NCBI RefSeq assembly: GCF_016765695.1
Contig: NZ_JAETGO010000037.1
Coordinates: forward strand, 124,001-188,000
Direction of reading: 5' to 3'
Length of the DNA stretch: 64,000 bases
Source of the DNA: Sporosalibacterium faouarense
Lineage (GTDB): Bacteria; Bacillota; Clostridia; Tissierellales; VENL01
This document shows, one piece after another, positions 37,787 to 46,363 of the stretch. Below the pieces are notes generated by a model that saw nothing but the letters and a program-made list of their open reading frames with translations, did not search any database and was not told where the DNA came from. Each line of letters opens with the position of its first letter. Within the stretch, counting starts at the first letter, position 1. Both the position numbers and the translations under genes were made by a program.

Positions 37787-38182
37787 TTACTTATTTCTAT
37801 ATTTTTTATCAATAAATTGATTTATCAATTCGATATCTTTTAAATCTTTTTCTCTGCCAAGGTCAACTTTATGTTTCTTAATACTTTCTAAACTACCCAC
37901 AGGTAATCCCTCAATCATTTCAATTTCTTCTACATCCCAATTTTCAAAAAACTCAAATTCGGCCCCAACTTGTAGACTTCGACTATTATCATCTTCAAAT
38001 TTTACTTTATAACCTCTTGATGCTAATTTCTCAATAATATTGCTAGTACAACCTAAGTCTATATCTCTTGTTTCTTCTTTTACACCATGTAATACTAGTG
38101 CTGCACCTGCCAATACCCAATATTCATTTATCGGTAAATTAAGCTCTTTTAATTTTTCAACAATATTTCCTTTTTTAAGCAT
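37787..38182 (-). CDS. Minimal nucleotidyltransferase-like protein
   Basis: 131 residues. EYWVLAGAALVLHGVKEETR then DIDLGCTSNIIEKL give the G-x-A/S and D-x-D of DUF6036/AbiEii-type nucleotidyltransferases. The rest (SLESIKKHKVDLGREKDLKD) matches the C-terminal pattern of such proteins. AbiEii proteins act as toxins with an antitoxin partner, but no antitoxin neighbours it; the divergent MazE-like gene starts about 145 bp away. AGGGAGG lies upstream. Confidence 0.7.
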   Translation of the reverse strand: MLKKGNIVEKLKELNLPINEYWVLAGAALVLHGVKEETRDIDLGCTSNIIEKLASRGYKVKFEDDNSRSLQVGAEFEFFENWDVEEIEMIEGLPVGSLESIKKHKVDLGREKDLKDIELINQFIDKKYRNK

Positions 38183-38263
38183 AGAAAAACCTCCCTATTC
38201 TTAATGTTCTTTTACATACTAATTTTAGTATAAGTTGCTACTAACTCTGTACGTCCAATCTCC

Positions 38264-38292
38264 TTGCAATAGTTTTGTATTTATATTGTAAT
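38264..38292 (+). promoter_or_regulatory. Promoter of the plus-strand MazE-FliG gene
   Basis: TTGCAA at 38264-38269 and TGTAAT at 38287-38292 with a 17-bp spacer; the start codon lies about 35 bp downstream. Confidence 0.55.
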
Positions 38293-38326
38293 TACATATG
38301 CAATTAATTTAAAGGAGGTGAAATTT

Positions 38327-38740
38327 TTGCGTATTCCTATTATATCTATCGGTAACTCAAAAGGCATAAGAATTCCACAAGCAATATTAAAGCAATGTAA
38401 TGCTGATAAAGAATTTGAACTAGAAGTAGAAGATAATCAAATAGTTTTAAAAACTATTAACCAGAAAAGCTATGACCTTTCATTTAATAACATTTCTAAT
38501 ATGACAGATAAAGAGATTCAAAATCTATTATATAAAGTCAATCCTACAACATTAAGCATTGCTTTAATAGATTGTGATGAATCTACTCAAAATAGAATAT
38601 TCACCAATCTGTCTCAGAAAGCATGTAAAATGATAAAAAATGAAATTGAAAGATTGTCTCAAATGGATGCAAAGCAATTAATTATTGAAATGCATCGAGC
38701 AAAAATAGATAGTGAACTATCAAATATGATTCATAAGTAG
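38327..38740 (+). CDS. MazE/AbrB-type DNA-binding domain fused to FliG-C-like domain
   Basis: 137 residues from TTG 38327, which has AAAGGAGG eight bases upstream (a GTG at 38318 overlaps that site). Residues 1-48 form a swapped-hairpin MazE/AbrB/SpoVT domain (IPIISIGNSKGIRIPQAILK; EFELEVEDNQIVLKTI). Residues 55-125 (MTDKEIQNLLYKVNPTTLSI; DESTQNRIFTNLSQKACKMI) match the FliG C-terminal domain in length and pattern. It is the only intact plus-strand gene. Similar in concept to the AraC fusion at 27.1 kb. It could be a regulator that senses or borrows a rotor-type protein contact. Confidence 0.78.
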   Translation: MRIPIISIGNSKGIRIPQAILKQCNADKEFELEVEDNQIVLKTINQKSYDLSFNNISNMTDKEIQNLLYKVNPTTLSIALIDCDESTQNRIFTNLSQKACKMIKNEIERLSQMDAKQLIIEMHRAKIDSELSNMIHK

Positions 38741-38752
38741 AACTATTGCGTG

Positions 38753-38785
38753 TAGTCCAGTGATCCTAAATATTCTGGACTATAC
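38753..38785 (+). terminator. Terminator of the MazE-FliG gene
   Basis: TAGTCCAG at 38753-38760 pairs with CTGGACTA at 38775-38782, followed by TACTTTCT, 13 bp after the stop codon. Confidence 0.65.
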
Positions 38786-38837
38786 TTTCTGCATACTATT
38801 CGTTACTAATCAATCTTTAATAAAAATATACTCTCTT

Positions 38838-39109
38838 TTATTTTCTTCTATAATAATATATATCGCTCTTAACCTTTAATTTTTTGCCATTTATCTTAAT
38901 CGTCTCATCATTTATCCATTTCATTTGAGCTTTTGTACAATTATATTGCCAATAAATATTTCTCGTTTTACCATTACTATTATTTTTCACACTAGCTAAA
39001 ACCGCATAACTAGTTGTAGCACCACCATTATTTAAATAAGCTGTCACACCCACTAAACCTGCTATTACAATGCCTATTACTATAAGACTCAGCTTAGTTT
39101 TTTCTTCAT
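38838..39109 (-). pseudogene. DUF5412 protein broken by one base in a poly-A run
   Basis: The coding frame for YLNNGGATTSYAVLASVKNN and KNIYWQYN-like DUF5412 text (38838-39053) has no start of its own. Upstream, AGGAGG and ATG 39109 begin MKKK in another frame that stops after seven codons. Adding one A to the six-A run (39098-39103) joins both into MKKKTKLSLIVIGIVIAGLV plus the domain, restoring the expected N-terminal membrane helix. So a single-base deletion, slippage (phase variation) or a sequencing error. Confidence 0.7.
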
Positions 39110-39204
39110 ATTCCTAATCCTCCTAAAATAAAAATCTTAACTTAGCAAAGAATATAGAGTTCACCACAAATCTCTAAACTAATACTCTTAAACTAATAAG
39201 TATC

Positions 39205-39885
39205 TCATGCAATAAAGTCAAGAGCTCCATGAATAAAAGAAGGTAATACAATATTACTATTACGTGTATATATATAGATAAATAATAAACTTCCTACAAT
39301 CCCTCCACCAATCTCATTAAATATAGAATTTAAAAAAGATCCCTCTTTTAATACAATATTGACTGGTGCATGCATTATTCCAAAGAAAATCCCACTTAAG
39401 ATAGTTCCATATTTTTTCCCAAAGCATACTACAAGTCTTGGCCATAGAAAACCTCTAAAAACTATTTCTTCACTAAAACCTAAAATACAAATGAAAAATA
39501 TCAGATTATATATTATCGAACTTAACTCTTTTCCATTCAATATATGACCAATTGATATAATAGCAACTAAAATAATTCCTAATATAATTGAGCATCTCAA
39601 GCCATGTTGCCTAAATCCAATTGTTGATATTTTCTGATTTCTCAACTTCAAAATAATAAAAATAGCGATTATAGGTAATATGTAGAACCCTATACCAGAT
39701 AATAATCTTCTTAACTCTTTAGAATAAATCTTGGTATTAATACCTAGCATAAAGTCTTTAAATAGATAAAAATCGATAAAACTAAATAGAAAATAGGTTA
39801 TAATAAAAATGATAGCTATATAACCATCCTTTTTCTTAATATCCTTAAATATTTCTTCTGGAAATATCCCTTTATTTAATTTCAT
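39205..39885 (-). CDS. CPBP-family intramembrane metalloprotease
   Basis: 226 residues, about seven transmembrane segments. The CPBP (Abi) motifs are present: FSEEIVFRGFLWPRL with EExxxR near residues 138-143, IFFGIMHAPVNIVL with the first His near 170, and LPSFIHGALDFIA with the second His at the C-terminus. Family members process prenylated or peptide substrates and give self-immunity to bacteriocins in some gene clusters; no bacteriocin gene is next to it here. Confidence 0.88.
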   Translation of the reverse strand: MKLNKGIFPEEIFKDIKKKDGYIAIIFIITYFLFSFIDFYLFKDFMLGINTKIYSKELRRLLSGIGFYILPIIAIFIILKLRNQKISTIGFRQHGLRCSIILGIILVAIISIGHILNGKELSSIIYNLIFFICILGFSEEIVFRGFLWPRLVVCFGKKYGTILSGIFFGIMHAPVNIVLKEGSFLNSIFNEIGGGIVGSLLFIYIYTRNSNIVLPSFIHGALDFIA

Positions 39886-40008
39886 ATTATCACTCCCTAA
39901 TCAAAATCACATTTTTAAAAAACCCCTATAAATTTATTTTGTAATTTTGTGACAATTATGTCTAGACTTTTGATGTTCGTTCAAGTTATTTTATAGATAA
40001 AATAGCGT

Positions 40009-40242
40009 TTATATCTCCTTTACTAGCTTCCTGTTCTCCAATTCTTTTTCTAATACTTCAAAAATATTACTGTTTACTTTTACACTTTCCAAATATTTGA
40101 TAAAGCTACTCTCTATATCTTTAAATGATTGTTTAAAAGAATGAATAAAATAATACTCAAAATCATCACTTATATTTGAATATAATTCTCTATAAGCTTT
40201 CATGCCAAAAAAAGTTAGATATTCCCCACCGAGTTTTGTCAA
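40009..40242 (-). CDS. Short ORF, probable 3' fragment of a lost gene
   Basis: About 77 codons; the nominal start is a TTG without ribosome site, and an internal ATG at MKAYRELYSNISDDFEYYFI also lacks one. The product is helical and acidic (FKDIESSFIKYLESVKVNSN; FEVLEKELENRKLVKEI). It lies 66 bp after the metallopeptidase gene. Likely gene debris or a small partner; not recognised. Confidence 0.35.
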   Translation of the reverse strand: MTKLGGEYLTFFGMKAYRELYSNISDDFEYYFIHSFKQSFKDIESSFIKYLESVKVNSNIFEVLEKELENRKLVKEI

Positions 40243-40308
40243 AGTACATTATATGTTGCATTTCCATTGAAAGACTTTACTCAAATCATTTAAAATATTT
40301 ACATACAA

Positions 40309-40968
40309 TCATCTCTCAACTGATACATACTGAATATAAGGTGTGGATTTCTTTTGAACACTAATATCAGGAAGATGCATTCCAAACTCTTTTAGATAGT
40401 CTCTTAGGTCATTTATTATTTCTTTAGGAAGTTTTTCATTAATATTTTCATACTCTATACAATAATTAGGTTCAAAGTATTCTATATCATCCCAGATCCT
40501 ATTTTTTATAACATCATATAGCTTATCGCTCTTCTCTAAGGAATTAACTACAAGATAAAATTGAAAATATCCATATTCTAGTGGATTCTCAGCTAATTTA
40601 TGATAATTTTCATTGAAAAATTTTGAGGCTGGAATACCATCTGGTATGGGACTAGGAATTATAGTTAGTACTTCTTCTAAAAATTTTTTTAACATTTCCA
40701 ATCTTTCTTCTTGTTGATTTCCCCTCCAAAATGCAACTGCGAATTCATTTACATATTGCTCTTCTTTCCATGGATTCTCCTGCTCCGTTGAACCGTATTG
40801 GAATTTCAAAATATGTCCCATTTCATGAACTATATTATACCAATAAAAATACAACTCATAACATTGCTTGGCTTTCTTACCATTACCTTGAAACATCTCC
40901 GAGAATAAAGATTTAATTTCATCATCTAATTCTTCCCAACTTGAATAATATAACTTAATATGTCCCAT
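40309..40968 (-). CDS. HEMGH zinc-metalloprotein
   Basis: 219 residues. YWYNIVHEMGHILKFQYGST near 43-62 contains the zinc motif HEMGH; about 24 residues on, EEQYVNEFAVAFWRG offers a glutamate as third ligand, the gluzincin arrangement. The rest (ILTIIPSPIPDGIPASKFFN) is not recognised. No signal peptide, so cytoplasmic. It begins 38 bp after the PP2C-like gene, so the two are probably co-transcribed; the phosphatase may regulate it (inference). GGGGGATTTT precedes the ATG. Confidence 0.7.
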   Translation of the reverse strand: MGHIKLYYSSWEELDDEIKSLFSEMFQGNGKKAKQCYELYFYWYNIVHEMGHILKFQYGSTEQENPWKEEQYVNEFAVAFWRGNQQEERLEMLKKFLEEVLTIIPSPIPDGIPASKFFNENYHKLAENPLEYGYFQFYLVVNSLEKSDKLYDVIKNRIWDDIEYFEPNYCIEYENINEKLPKEIINDLRDYLKEFGMHLPDISVQKKSTPYIQYVSVER

Positions 40969-41006
40969 TATAAAATCCCCCTAAATTTTTTAAATAATAG
41001 CTATTT

Positions 41007-41822
41007 CTATCTGGAAGGACGACAAGCTTTATTTTTATTGTAGTACGCCCATCCTATCGTAGTAGCACTATCCCTTCCCTTTTCTTCATTTACTCTATTC
41101 AATAAATTAAATATGTTGCTCTTAATATTTACCTTCCCATTATCCTCACTTTTTGTCAGTACATCATATATTAATTTTGAGTTTTCAAACGGTCTTTCTC
41201 CACATTCTAGTACTCCATCTGTAATTAGATAAATATAGTTCCAACCTTCTCTTAACTCTCTTATCCCTGTTGAATAACAAGGTACAGTTAAGTTTAATGA
41301 GTTGACTTGTCCAACCCATTGATAAAATTGTCTTTGATTCAGTTTATATTGTCCTAACTCTGCAAATTCAGGATGCAACAAATAAACCAAATTATCTCCA
41401 ATTGAGAGCCACCACACGTATTGTTCTCTCTGAATACAAATTAAACAAGCTGTTTCTCCCTTTACTTTTTTACTCTTTTGCACAAATTCTTTACTTAGAA
41501 AAATATCTAAAATTAAATTTTCAACTTTAGCAAACATAGTCTCAATTGGTAAGTTTAGTACTGACAACAATTCTTCTTTGTACTTTATCATATAATTAAG
41601 AACCAATTTAGCACTCTCTGATGAAGTGTGAGCATCCAAAATCATTGCAAACTTCCAATCACTATCAGATAAAACAAATGCTCCATCTTCATTTTTGTCT
41701 GCACCAGCTTCTGTATTTCCACCATAACTCCCAATGTATATGCTGCCACATTTTTTTATATCTATCTCATCAAGATGCATTTCATCATTTCCAAGCCATT
41801 TTAACTCACTATATGTACTCAT
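41007..41822 (-). CDS. PP2C-like protein phosphatase
   Basis: 271 residues. PP2C/PPM motifs in order: GSYGGNTEAGADKNEDGAF near 30-48 (metal-binding NEDG), FAMILDAHTSSESA near 58-71 (DAH in place of DGH), YVWWLSIGDNLVYLL near 138-152, YLITDGVLECGERP near 200, and GRDSATTIGWAYY with the last metal ligand in DSAT. It should dephosphorylate serine/threonine, but the DGH to DAH change may lower activity. No kinase of the Hanks type is next to it. AAGGAGG lies upstream. Confidence 0.75.
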   Translation of the reverse strand: MSTYSELKWLGNDEMHLDEIDIKKCGSIYIGSYGGNTEAGADKNEDGAFVLSDSDWKFAMILDAHTSSESAKLVLNYMIKYKEELLSVLNLPIETMFAKVENLILDIFLSKEFVQKSKKVKGETACLICIQREQYVWWLSIGDNLVYLLHPEFAELGQYKLNQRQFYQWVGQVNSLNLTVPCYSTGIRELREGWNYIYLITDGVLECGERPFENSKLIYDVLTKSEDNGKVNIKSNIFNLLNRVNEEKGRDSATTIGWAYYNKNKACRPSR

Positions 41823-42260
41823 GAGACTTCCTCCTTTGTTTCCATTTTAATTTACCTTAAAAACATACTATCAAATTATCCGTTCCTACTAATATAAAAC
41901 CTCTTCATATTATAAACAGTGTTAACTAACCTTTAAAGGAACAATCCTTAATCATGAATGTGATACCTAATATTCAAAGACTGTCCTACTAGATGCTTTT
42001 ATGCAAATTTATTAATATCTACAATATTTAGATTCGTCGTTTTCCAAATCTTAACCTTCATTTTTCCATCCAATACAATATTATAAATATCATATGATTT
42101 ATTAGTATTCATAACACTTTGTAAATAAAAATCTTACCTAGATTTTGATTTAACTTTAAATCCACATATTTATATCTATAAAAATAATATTCACTTATGA
42201 ATGATTCCTACTCTTCTCTTGAAATATTAAGTGCCATACGGACATAAATTGTAATTGCTA
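41823..42260. other. Spacer with decayed coding pieces
   Basis: On the minus strand 41999-42112 reads a 37-residue peptide (KSYDIYNIVLDGKMKVKIWK then NLNIVDINKFA and stop), and a second piece (YRYKYVDLKLNQNLGKIFIY) lies just upstream in another frame, together looking like a frameshifted small gene. The stop is followed by GCATAAAAGCATCTAGTAGG, similar to the R'' side of F2 copy b. Nothing else supported. Confidence 0.35.
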
Positions 42261-43109
42261 TTATTTTACTTCAATATCCAGCATATTAGAAATTAGTTCA
42301 AAAGATATTGAGAATACTTGTGGTCCAGCTGCTCCACATGCCAAATCATATTTAGGATAGAAAATTACTAGTGCATTTTCTGTAAGGTAAAAATTATTGG
42401 GATCAACCCCTCTAATACTCTCAAATCCAACACCAGAGTAAGCATCGTCAAAATTATATCCACTACCGTAACCCAGTTCTTTATTGCTATTAATTTTGGT
42501 CATAATTTCTTTAGACACAAATTCATATATGAAGTTCATATATTCATATTCATCTACTTTGAATACATCTCCTAGCTCCAATTTCTCTCCTGTATTTAGA
42601 TTAAAAGTATCTCCTTCTATACCAGCCCATCCTACACCACCAGCTCCACCATTTAAGTACGCTGACATTGAAATGATATTTCCCAATACAGACTCAAGTT
42701 TGTAGTCAGCACTTCTATACCAATTGTCAGCTTCACCTTGTACCTTTATATTAGCTTCTTTTAAAACATCGAGTGGTAACTCATCATAGAAAAACTTTTC
42801 TTTATCAATAAAATATTTATTGATTTTAGGTATTCCATCGTAGTTACCTTTTAGTCGTGGTAACTTTAGTCTTAATTCTACAAAACCTTTTATATCATTG
42901 AAATACTTTTTATTAATATCAAATGTAGAAAAGCTCACTGTTTTATTGTCTGAATTTGATAGTTTTTCAGAATCACTCTCTGAAAATGATTTCTGAGATG
43001 GTTGTTGTAAATCACCTTTATTATTCTCGATTACATTACAACCAGAAAATACTAATACTAGATTTATTATAAAAATTATTATTGCAAATTTTTGTTTTCG
43101 ATAATTCAT
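42261..43109 (-). CDS. Lipoprotein with DUF3298/DUF4163-like (RsiV-like) domain
   Basis: 282 residues. Signal with lipobox FSGC, Cys24; a polar linker to about 65. From VELRLKLPRLKGNYDGIPKI a DUF4163-like part leads into a DUF3298 part: NTGEKLELGDVFKVDEYEYM and YLTENALVIFYPKYDLACGA near 240-260. RsiV-type proteins with this fold bind lysozyme or act as anti-sigma factors; here no transmembrane regulator part exists, so a surface binding role is more likely. AAGGAG lies upstream. Confidence 0.75.
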   Translation of the reverse strand: MNYRKQKFAIIIFIINLVLVFSGCNVIENNKGDLQQPSQKSFSESDSEKLSNSDNKTVSFSTFDINKKYFNDIKGFVELRLKLPRLKGNYDGIPKINKYFIDKEKFFYDELPLDVLKEANIKVQGEADNWYRSADYKLESVLGNIISMSAYLNGGAGGVGWAGIEGDTFNLNTGEKLELGDVFKVDEYEYMNFIYEFVSKEIMTKINSNKELGYGSGYNFDDAYSGVGFESIRGVDPNNFYLTENALVIFYPKYDLACGAAGPQVFSISFELISNMLDIEVK

Positions 43110-43245
43110 TACTTTCGAGCTCCTTTTTTGTAATAGTTATGTATATGCAGACGGTTTCTATAATTCTATCTTGTACAATATAATTTTCCTATTTCTTCAT
43201 TTGTAAAGTGTAATTTAGGCCCCTCTTTAGATTGCGTTTTTTTTC

Positions 43246-43621
43246 TCAATTCCTACTATAACTATTAATTCTTACTGCTAATATTATATATTCATATTTT
43301 ATGTCAGATACTAGCTTAATAACTCCAGGTGATTTACTTCCTTTTGAAAAGCAAAATACGATTTGTCCCTCATTGATAACTCTTAATCCCTCTATCTAAA
43401 TACCTAATATTAAATCATATTTCTAAATCTTCTCCCTCTAAATCTATTTCAATTTCTTTAACTATACTTCCTATATCTGCAGTTTGAAAATATTTTCAGG
43501 CTATCATCGCAAATCTAAAAACTACACCACTATTGCTATTTCCCACAAAAACTGAAGTAATTTTAGGTGCATCTAAAATTCTTTTCTTTACAACTTCATC
43601 TGTAATAATAGTGGTTAACAT
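43246..43621 (-). pseudogene. Decayed gene with stop and frameshift
   Basis: From ATG 43621 the frame reads LTTIITDEVVKKRILDAPKI and TSVFVGNSNSGVVFRFAMIA, meets TGA at 43496-43498, then continues KYFQTADIGSIVKEIEIDLE to a stop at 43415. A shifted frame continues as EGQIVFCFSKGSKSPGVIKL to 43246. One original protein of about 120 residues is apparent; its family is not recognised. The spacer up to 43740 shows no other gene. Confidence 0.5.
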
Positions 43622-43743
43622 TCTAGCATTTTAAATACTTTTGAAATAAATCTTTAAAAAGTGCTACTCGTTAAATCTTTCTGCTAAAAAAGCAATACAC
43701 CCTAGTACCCTAATTAATCTTAAAGCTAAACTACGTAATCGGC

Positions 43744-43808
43744 TTTACATCATAAATTTATTATATCAAATATTTCATATTAATAACACTTAATACAATA
43801 AATCCCAT
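43744..43808 (-). repeat. F1 repeat copy d
   Basis: Near-identical to copies e and f: TTTATTATATCAAATATTTC with ATATTAATAACACTTAATAC on the plus strand. Extended -10 TGATATAAT at 43760-43768, which now faces the decayed gene at 43246-43621. The upstream gene's hairpin and T-run lie at 43815-43845. Confidence 0.8.
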
Positions 43809-43940
43809 AATTGAACGAAAAAAATAGCTCTATATGAAATAGACCCTGACTATGTTTGTATCTAACTAAGGAATGTATTACGGTTACTTGTTCACAAAAA
43901 CTTTCTTCTTTACCTATACTAAAGCATATTTCAGTCTATA

Positions 43941-44390
43941 TTATGATTTTTTACACATACTTTTCCATTGAAGTCCTAACCACATTACTGTTGTTGGTAT
44001 AAATGAAACCCAAAAAGCCCTTAAAGGATGTAGCCCACTAAATTTCTCATTTATAGGCACATAACATAATTCTAAAATTGGACTAACACTTGAATAATAA
44101 AAACTGTATATTACACCTTTTAATAGCTCAACATTTCTATATTCATGAAAATTATAAATTTTAAAATCAAAAACCCATATAATTATACCAACTAACCAAA
44201 TTGATGAAAACGACATCAAATTCTTAAATAAATTCCCAGTATCAAGAAAACATCTTCCTAACACGAAATATATAATTACCGAAAAAGCAAATAATATATT
44301 TTGAGCAACTATATTTATAGAAGTTACCAACAATCCAATAGAAACAATTACTAAGTGTAATCCAAAAGCAATAAGATTTCTTTTTATCAT
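43941..44390 (-). CDS. Four-helix membrane protein of unknown function
   Basis: 149 residues, hydrophobic segments at about 8-30, 33-48, 62-80 and 118-140. Loops contain YNFHEYRNVELLKGVIYSFY and NEKFSGLHPLRAFWVSFIPT. GGAGGG lies upstream. It ends near the F1 copy d terminator. No family recognised. Confidence 0.65.
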   Translation of the reverse strand: MIKRNLIAFGLHLVIVSIGLLVTSINIVAQNILFAFSVIIYFVLGRCFLDTGNLFKNLMSFSSIWLVGIIIWVFDFKIYNFHEYRNVELLKGVIYSFYYSSVSPILELCYVPINEKFSGLHPLRAFWVSFIPTTVMWLGLQWKSMCKKS

Positions 44391-44501
44391 TAAATCCCTC
44401 CTACATCTAAATCAAATTAAACCTCTAATCCTAATTTTGATATTTCATATAGGGCTTTAGGGGCAGCAATATTTTAGCACAATTATACTTAGTACAGTTT
44501 T

Positions 44502-44759
44502 CTATATTATATGGGGCGGATAAATACTTATAAATGCATTTTCGCCAATAGATAAAATTGCTTTCTTTATTTTTACAATCTGATTTTTCTTAACAATACA
44601 AAATAAAACATTCTTCTCGCCTTTAGTGTACATTCCTGTTCCTTTTAGCAGAGTAACACCATGCTTTATATCGTTTATAATGAAATTTGATATTCTTTCT
44701 GATTGTTCAGATATAATAAAAAGAGCTTTTCCTCTTATTGCTCCTTCTCTAATAAAATT
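44502..44759 (-). pseudogene. C-terminal DUF2179 piece of a YitT-type membrane protein
   Basis: An open frame without start, ending TAG 44502, encodes GAIRGKALFIISEQSERISN, then KHGVTLLKGTGMYTKGEKNV and KKAILSIGENAFISIYPP. This is the DUF2179 domain that follows five helices in YitT proteins. The membrane part is missing. It sits in a 383-bp spacer without repeats, as an orphan 3' gene fragment. Confidence 0.65.
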
Positions 44760-44773
44760 ATTACATTAACCCA

Positions 44774-45244
44774 CTAACTAAAATATCTTATATTATCATT
44801 AATATACTCAATTAATAATTCGTCAATATTCTCTTCATACTTATAGCATTCATTATCTAAGGAGTCCCAAACAACTTCAGCTTTACTTATAATACTTTCT
44901 TTTATTTTTCTTCTTTCAAACATATCTTTTGGAACATAACTCCCAGGAAATTCCAATACAGCTTTTTCAAACAAGTTTTTAAATATAACTGATTTTACTT
45001 CTTTTAGTGCTTTCAATGTCTCTTCAGTATAATCTCCATATGAATGTTCAAAAAAAGATTCAAAGCCTCCACTATGTACTTCCATAATAAAATTCAAGAT
45101 AAGATATACATTCAGTTCTTGAATCGTCATACCGTCCCTATCCTTTTCAAATGCATCATTTAATATTTGCCATACACTATTAGTTGCATCTTGTCCATCA
45201 CTCTTTTTAAGTACATTTTTTACTCTCTCTTTTTTCTCTAACAT
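44774..45244 (-). CDS. DMP19/DUF4375-like protein
   Basis: 156 residues from ATG 45244, where GAGGAGAAG lies upstream; an earlier in-frame start has none. LNVYLILNFIMEVHSGGFES with FFEHSYGDYTEETLKALKEV is the DUF4375/DMP19 hallmark (xGGFxxFF ... Gdy..e). Such proteins are often found among immunity or DNA-mimic-like proteins; function here unknown. Confidence 0.7.
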   Translation of the reverse strand: MLEKKERVKNVLKKSDGQDATNSVWQILNDAFEKDRDGMTIQELNVYLILNFIMEVHSGGFESFFEHSYGDYTEETLKALKEVKSVIFKNLFEKAVLEFPGSYVPKDMFERRKIKESIISKAEVVWDSLDNECYKYEENIDELLIEYINDNIRYFS

Positions 45245-45528
45245 AATACACTTCTCCTCGTAATCTAATATAGTATAAGCTCTCAAAAACCATCTCAACA
45301 ATTAAGTATATTCCCCTTTGTACACAATCAGGTTTAATATCACATTATCCTATTAAAAATGATTACCAATTAGCAAACTTCTAATGATGTTGCTAGAGCA
45401 AATTGATAATCTTATACAAAAAATTCATTCATAACTCCTAAACTTCTCTCATAGACTTTCATTTCTATCTCCTCCATTTTCGTAAATTGGTATTGTACTA
45501 ACCTTAAACACCCTATAATATCATCTAA

Positions 45529-46332
45529 CTAAATCTTTGACTTATTATCTGCAGCTGCATCAAAATTTCGCAAATTCAAAAGTTGTCTTTTCCCTCTGTT
45601 TCCCTTTGATATTGTCAATTTACCATTTTCGTCATACTTACGTATAATATAATCACCTGTAAGTAAGTTGTAATCTTCCTCATCTACATAGACATTTCCA
45701 TCTATACCTGTAAAACTCCCACCCAAGGTAGCTCCTATTAAAAACCAACCTTCATCTTGATAACGAAACCTATAATCCATAAACCATTTAGAACTTGAAC
45801 CACCATAAAACTTTAATAAAATTGAACCTCTATCGATAATCATGTCTTGAAAAGGGTCTCCAAAAGCCCCTCCTTCATTCCTAAGAAGAATAGCTTTTTC
45901 TACCTTTATTGACAGTGTATAAGTATTATCCTTATTGCCAAAAGCTATTAATAAGTTTCTTGGATGTTCATACTCCAGTTGGTCACTTTTCTCAATTACA
46001 AATACTTTATCAGTTATATCATCTTTATTTAAATCACCTTCTGCCATAGCCAATTTACCATCACTTTTTTGTAAGACATGCCAGCCTGTAGGTATAAACG
46101 ACGATATACTTTGAATATCATTATCATTATCATTTTTATTTTTGCTTTCACTTTGTGACCCACTATTAATATCTACATTTGAATTTTCCTTTGGTTTATC
46201 TTCTGTTGTAACCTGAGTTCTAATGTAAGTTCGATTCTCAATTTCTGATTCACTAATTTCATTTTTGTTCATACATCCAACTGCCCCAAGTAAACTAAAT
46301 AATACTACTATTAACAATATAAATCTTTTCAT
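45529..46332 (-). CDS. Lipoprotein with FG-GAP/VCBS-like domain
   Basis: 267 residues. Lipobox AVGC, Cys20; a polar linker to about 75. From GWHVLQKSDGKLAMAEGDLN the segment GDLNKDDITDKVFVIEKSD has a calcium-binding-like DxNxDxxxD loop near residues 98-106. LLIAFGNKDNTYTLSIKVEK, LKFYGGSSSKWFMDYRFRYQ and DEGWFLIGATLGG follow a pattern seen in Firmicute exported proteins. Role unknown. GGAAGG lies upstream. Confidence 0.7.
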   Translation of the reverse strand: MKRFILLIVVLFSLLGAVGCMNKNEISESEIENRTYIRTQVTTEDKPKENSNVDINSGSQSESKNKNDNDNDIQSISSFIPTGWHVLQKSDGKLAMAEGDLNKDDITDKVFVIEKSDQLEYEHPRNLLIAFGNKDNTYTLSIKVEKAILLRNEGGAFGDPFQDMIIDRGSILLKFYGGSSSKWFMDYRFRYQDEGWFLIGATLGGSFTGIDGNVYVDEEDYNLLTGDYIIRKYDENGKLTISKGNRGKRQLLNLRNFDAAADNKSKI

Positions 46333-46363
46333 CTTATCAATCCTTCCAAATACATCTTAAAAC

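Noticed and set aside
37787-38740. Toxin-antitoxin pair formed by the nucleotidyltransferase and the MazE-like gene
   Set aside because: The genes diverge, are about 145 bp apart, and the MazE-like protein has a FliG-like tail in place of a toxin-binding tail. No MazF is present.
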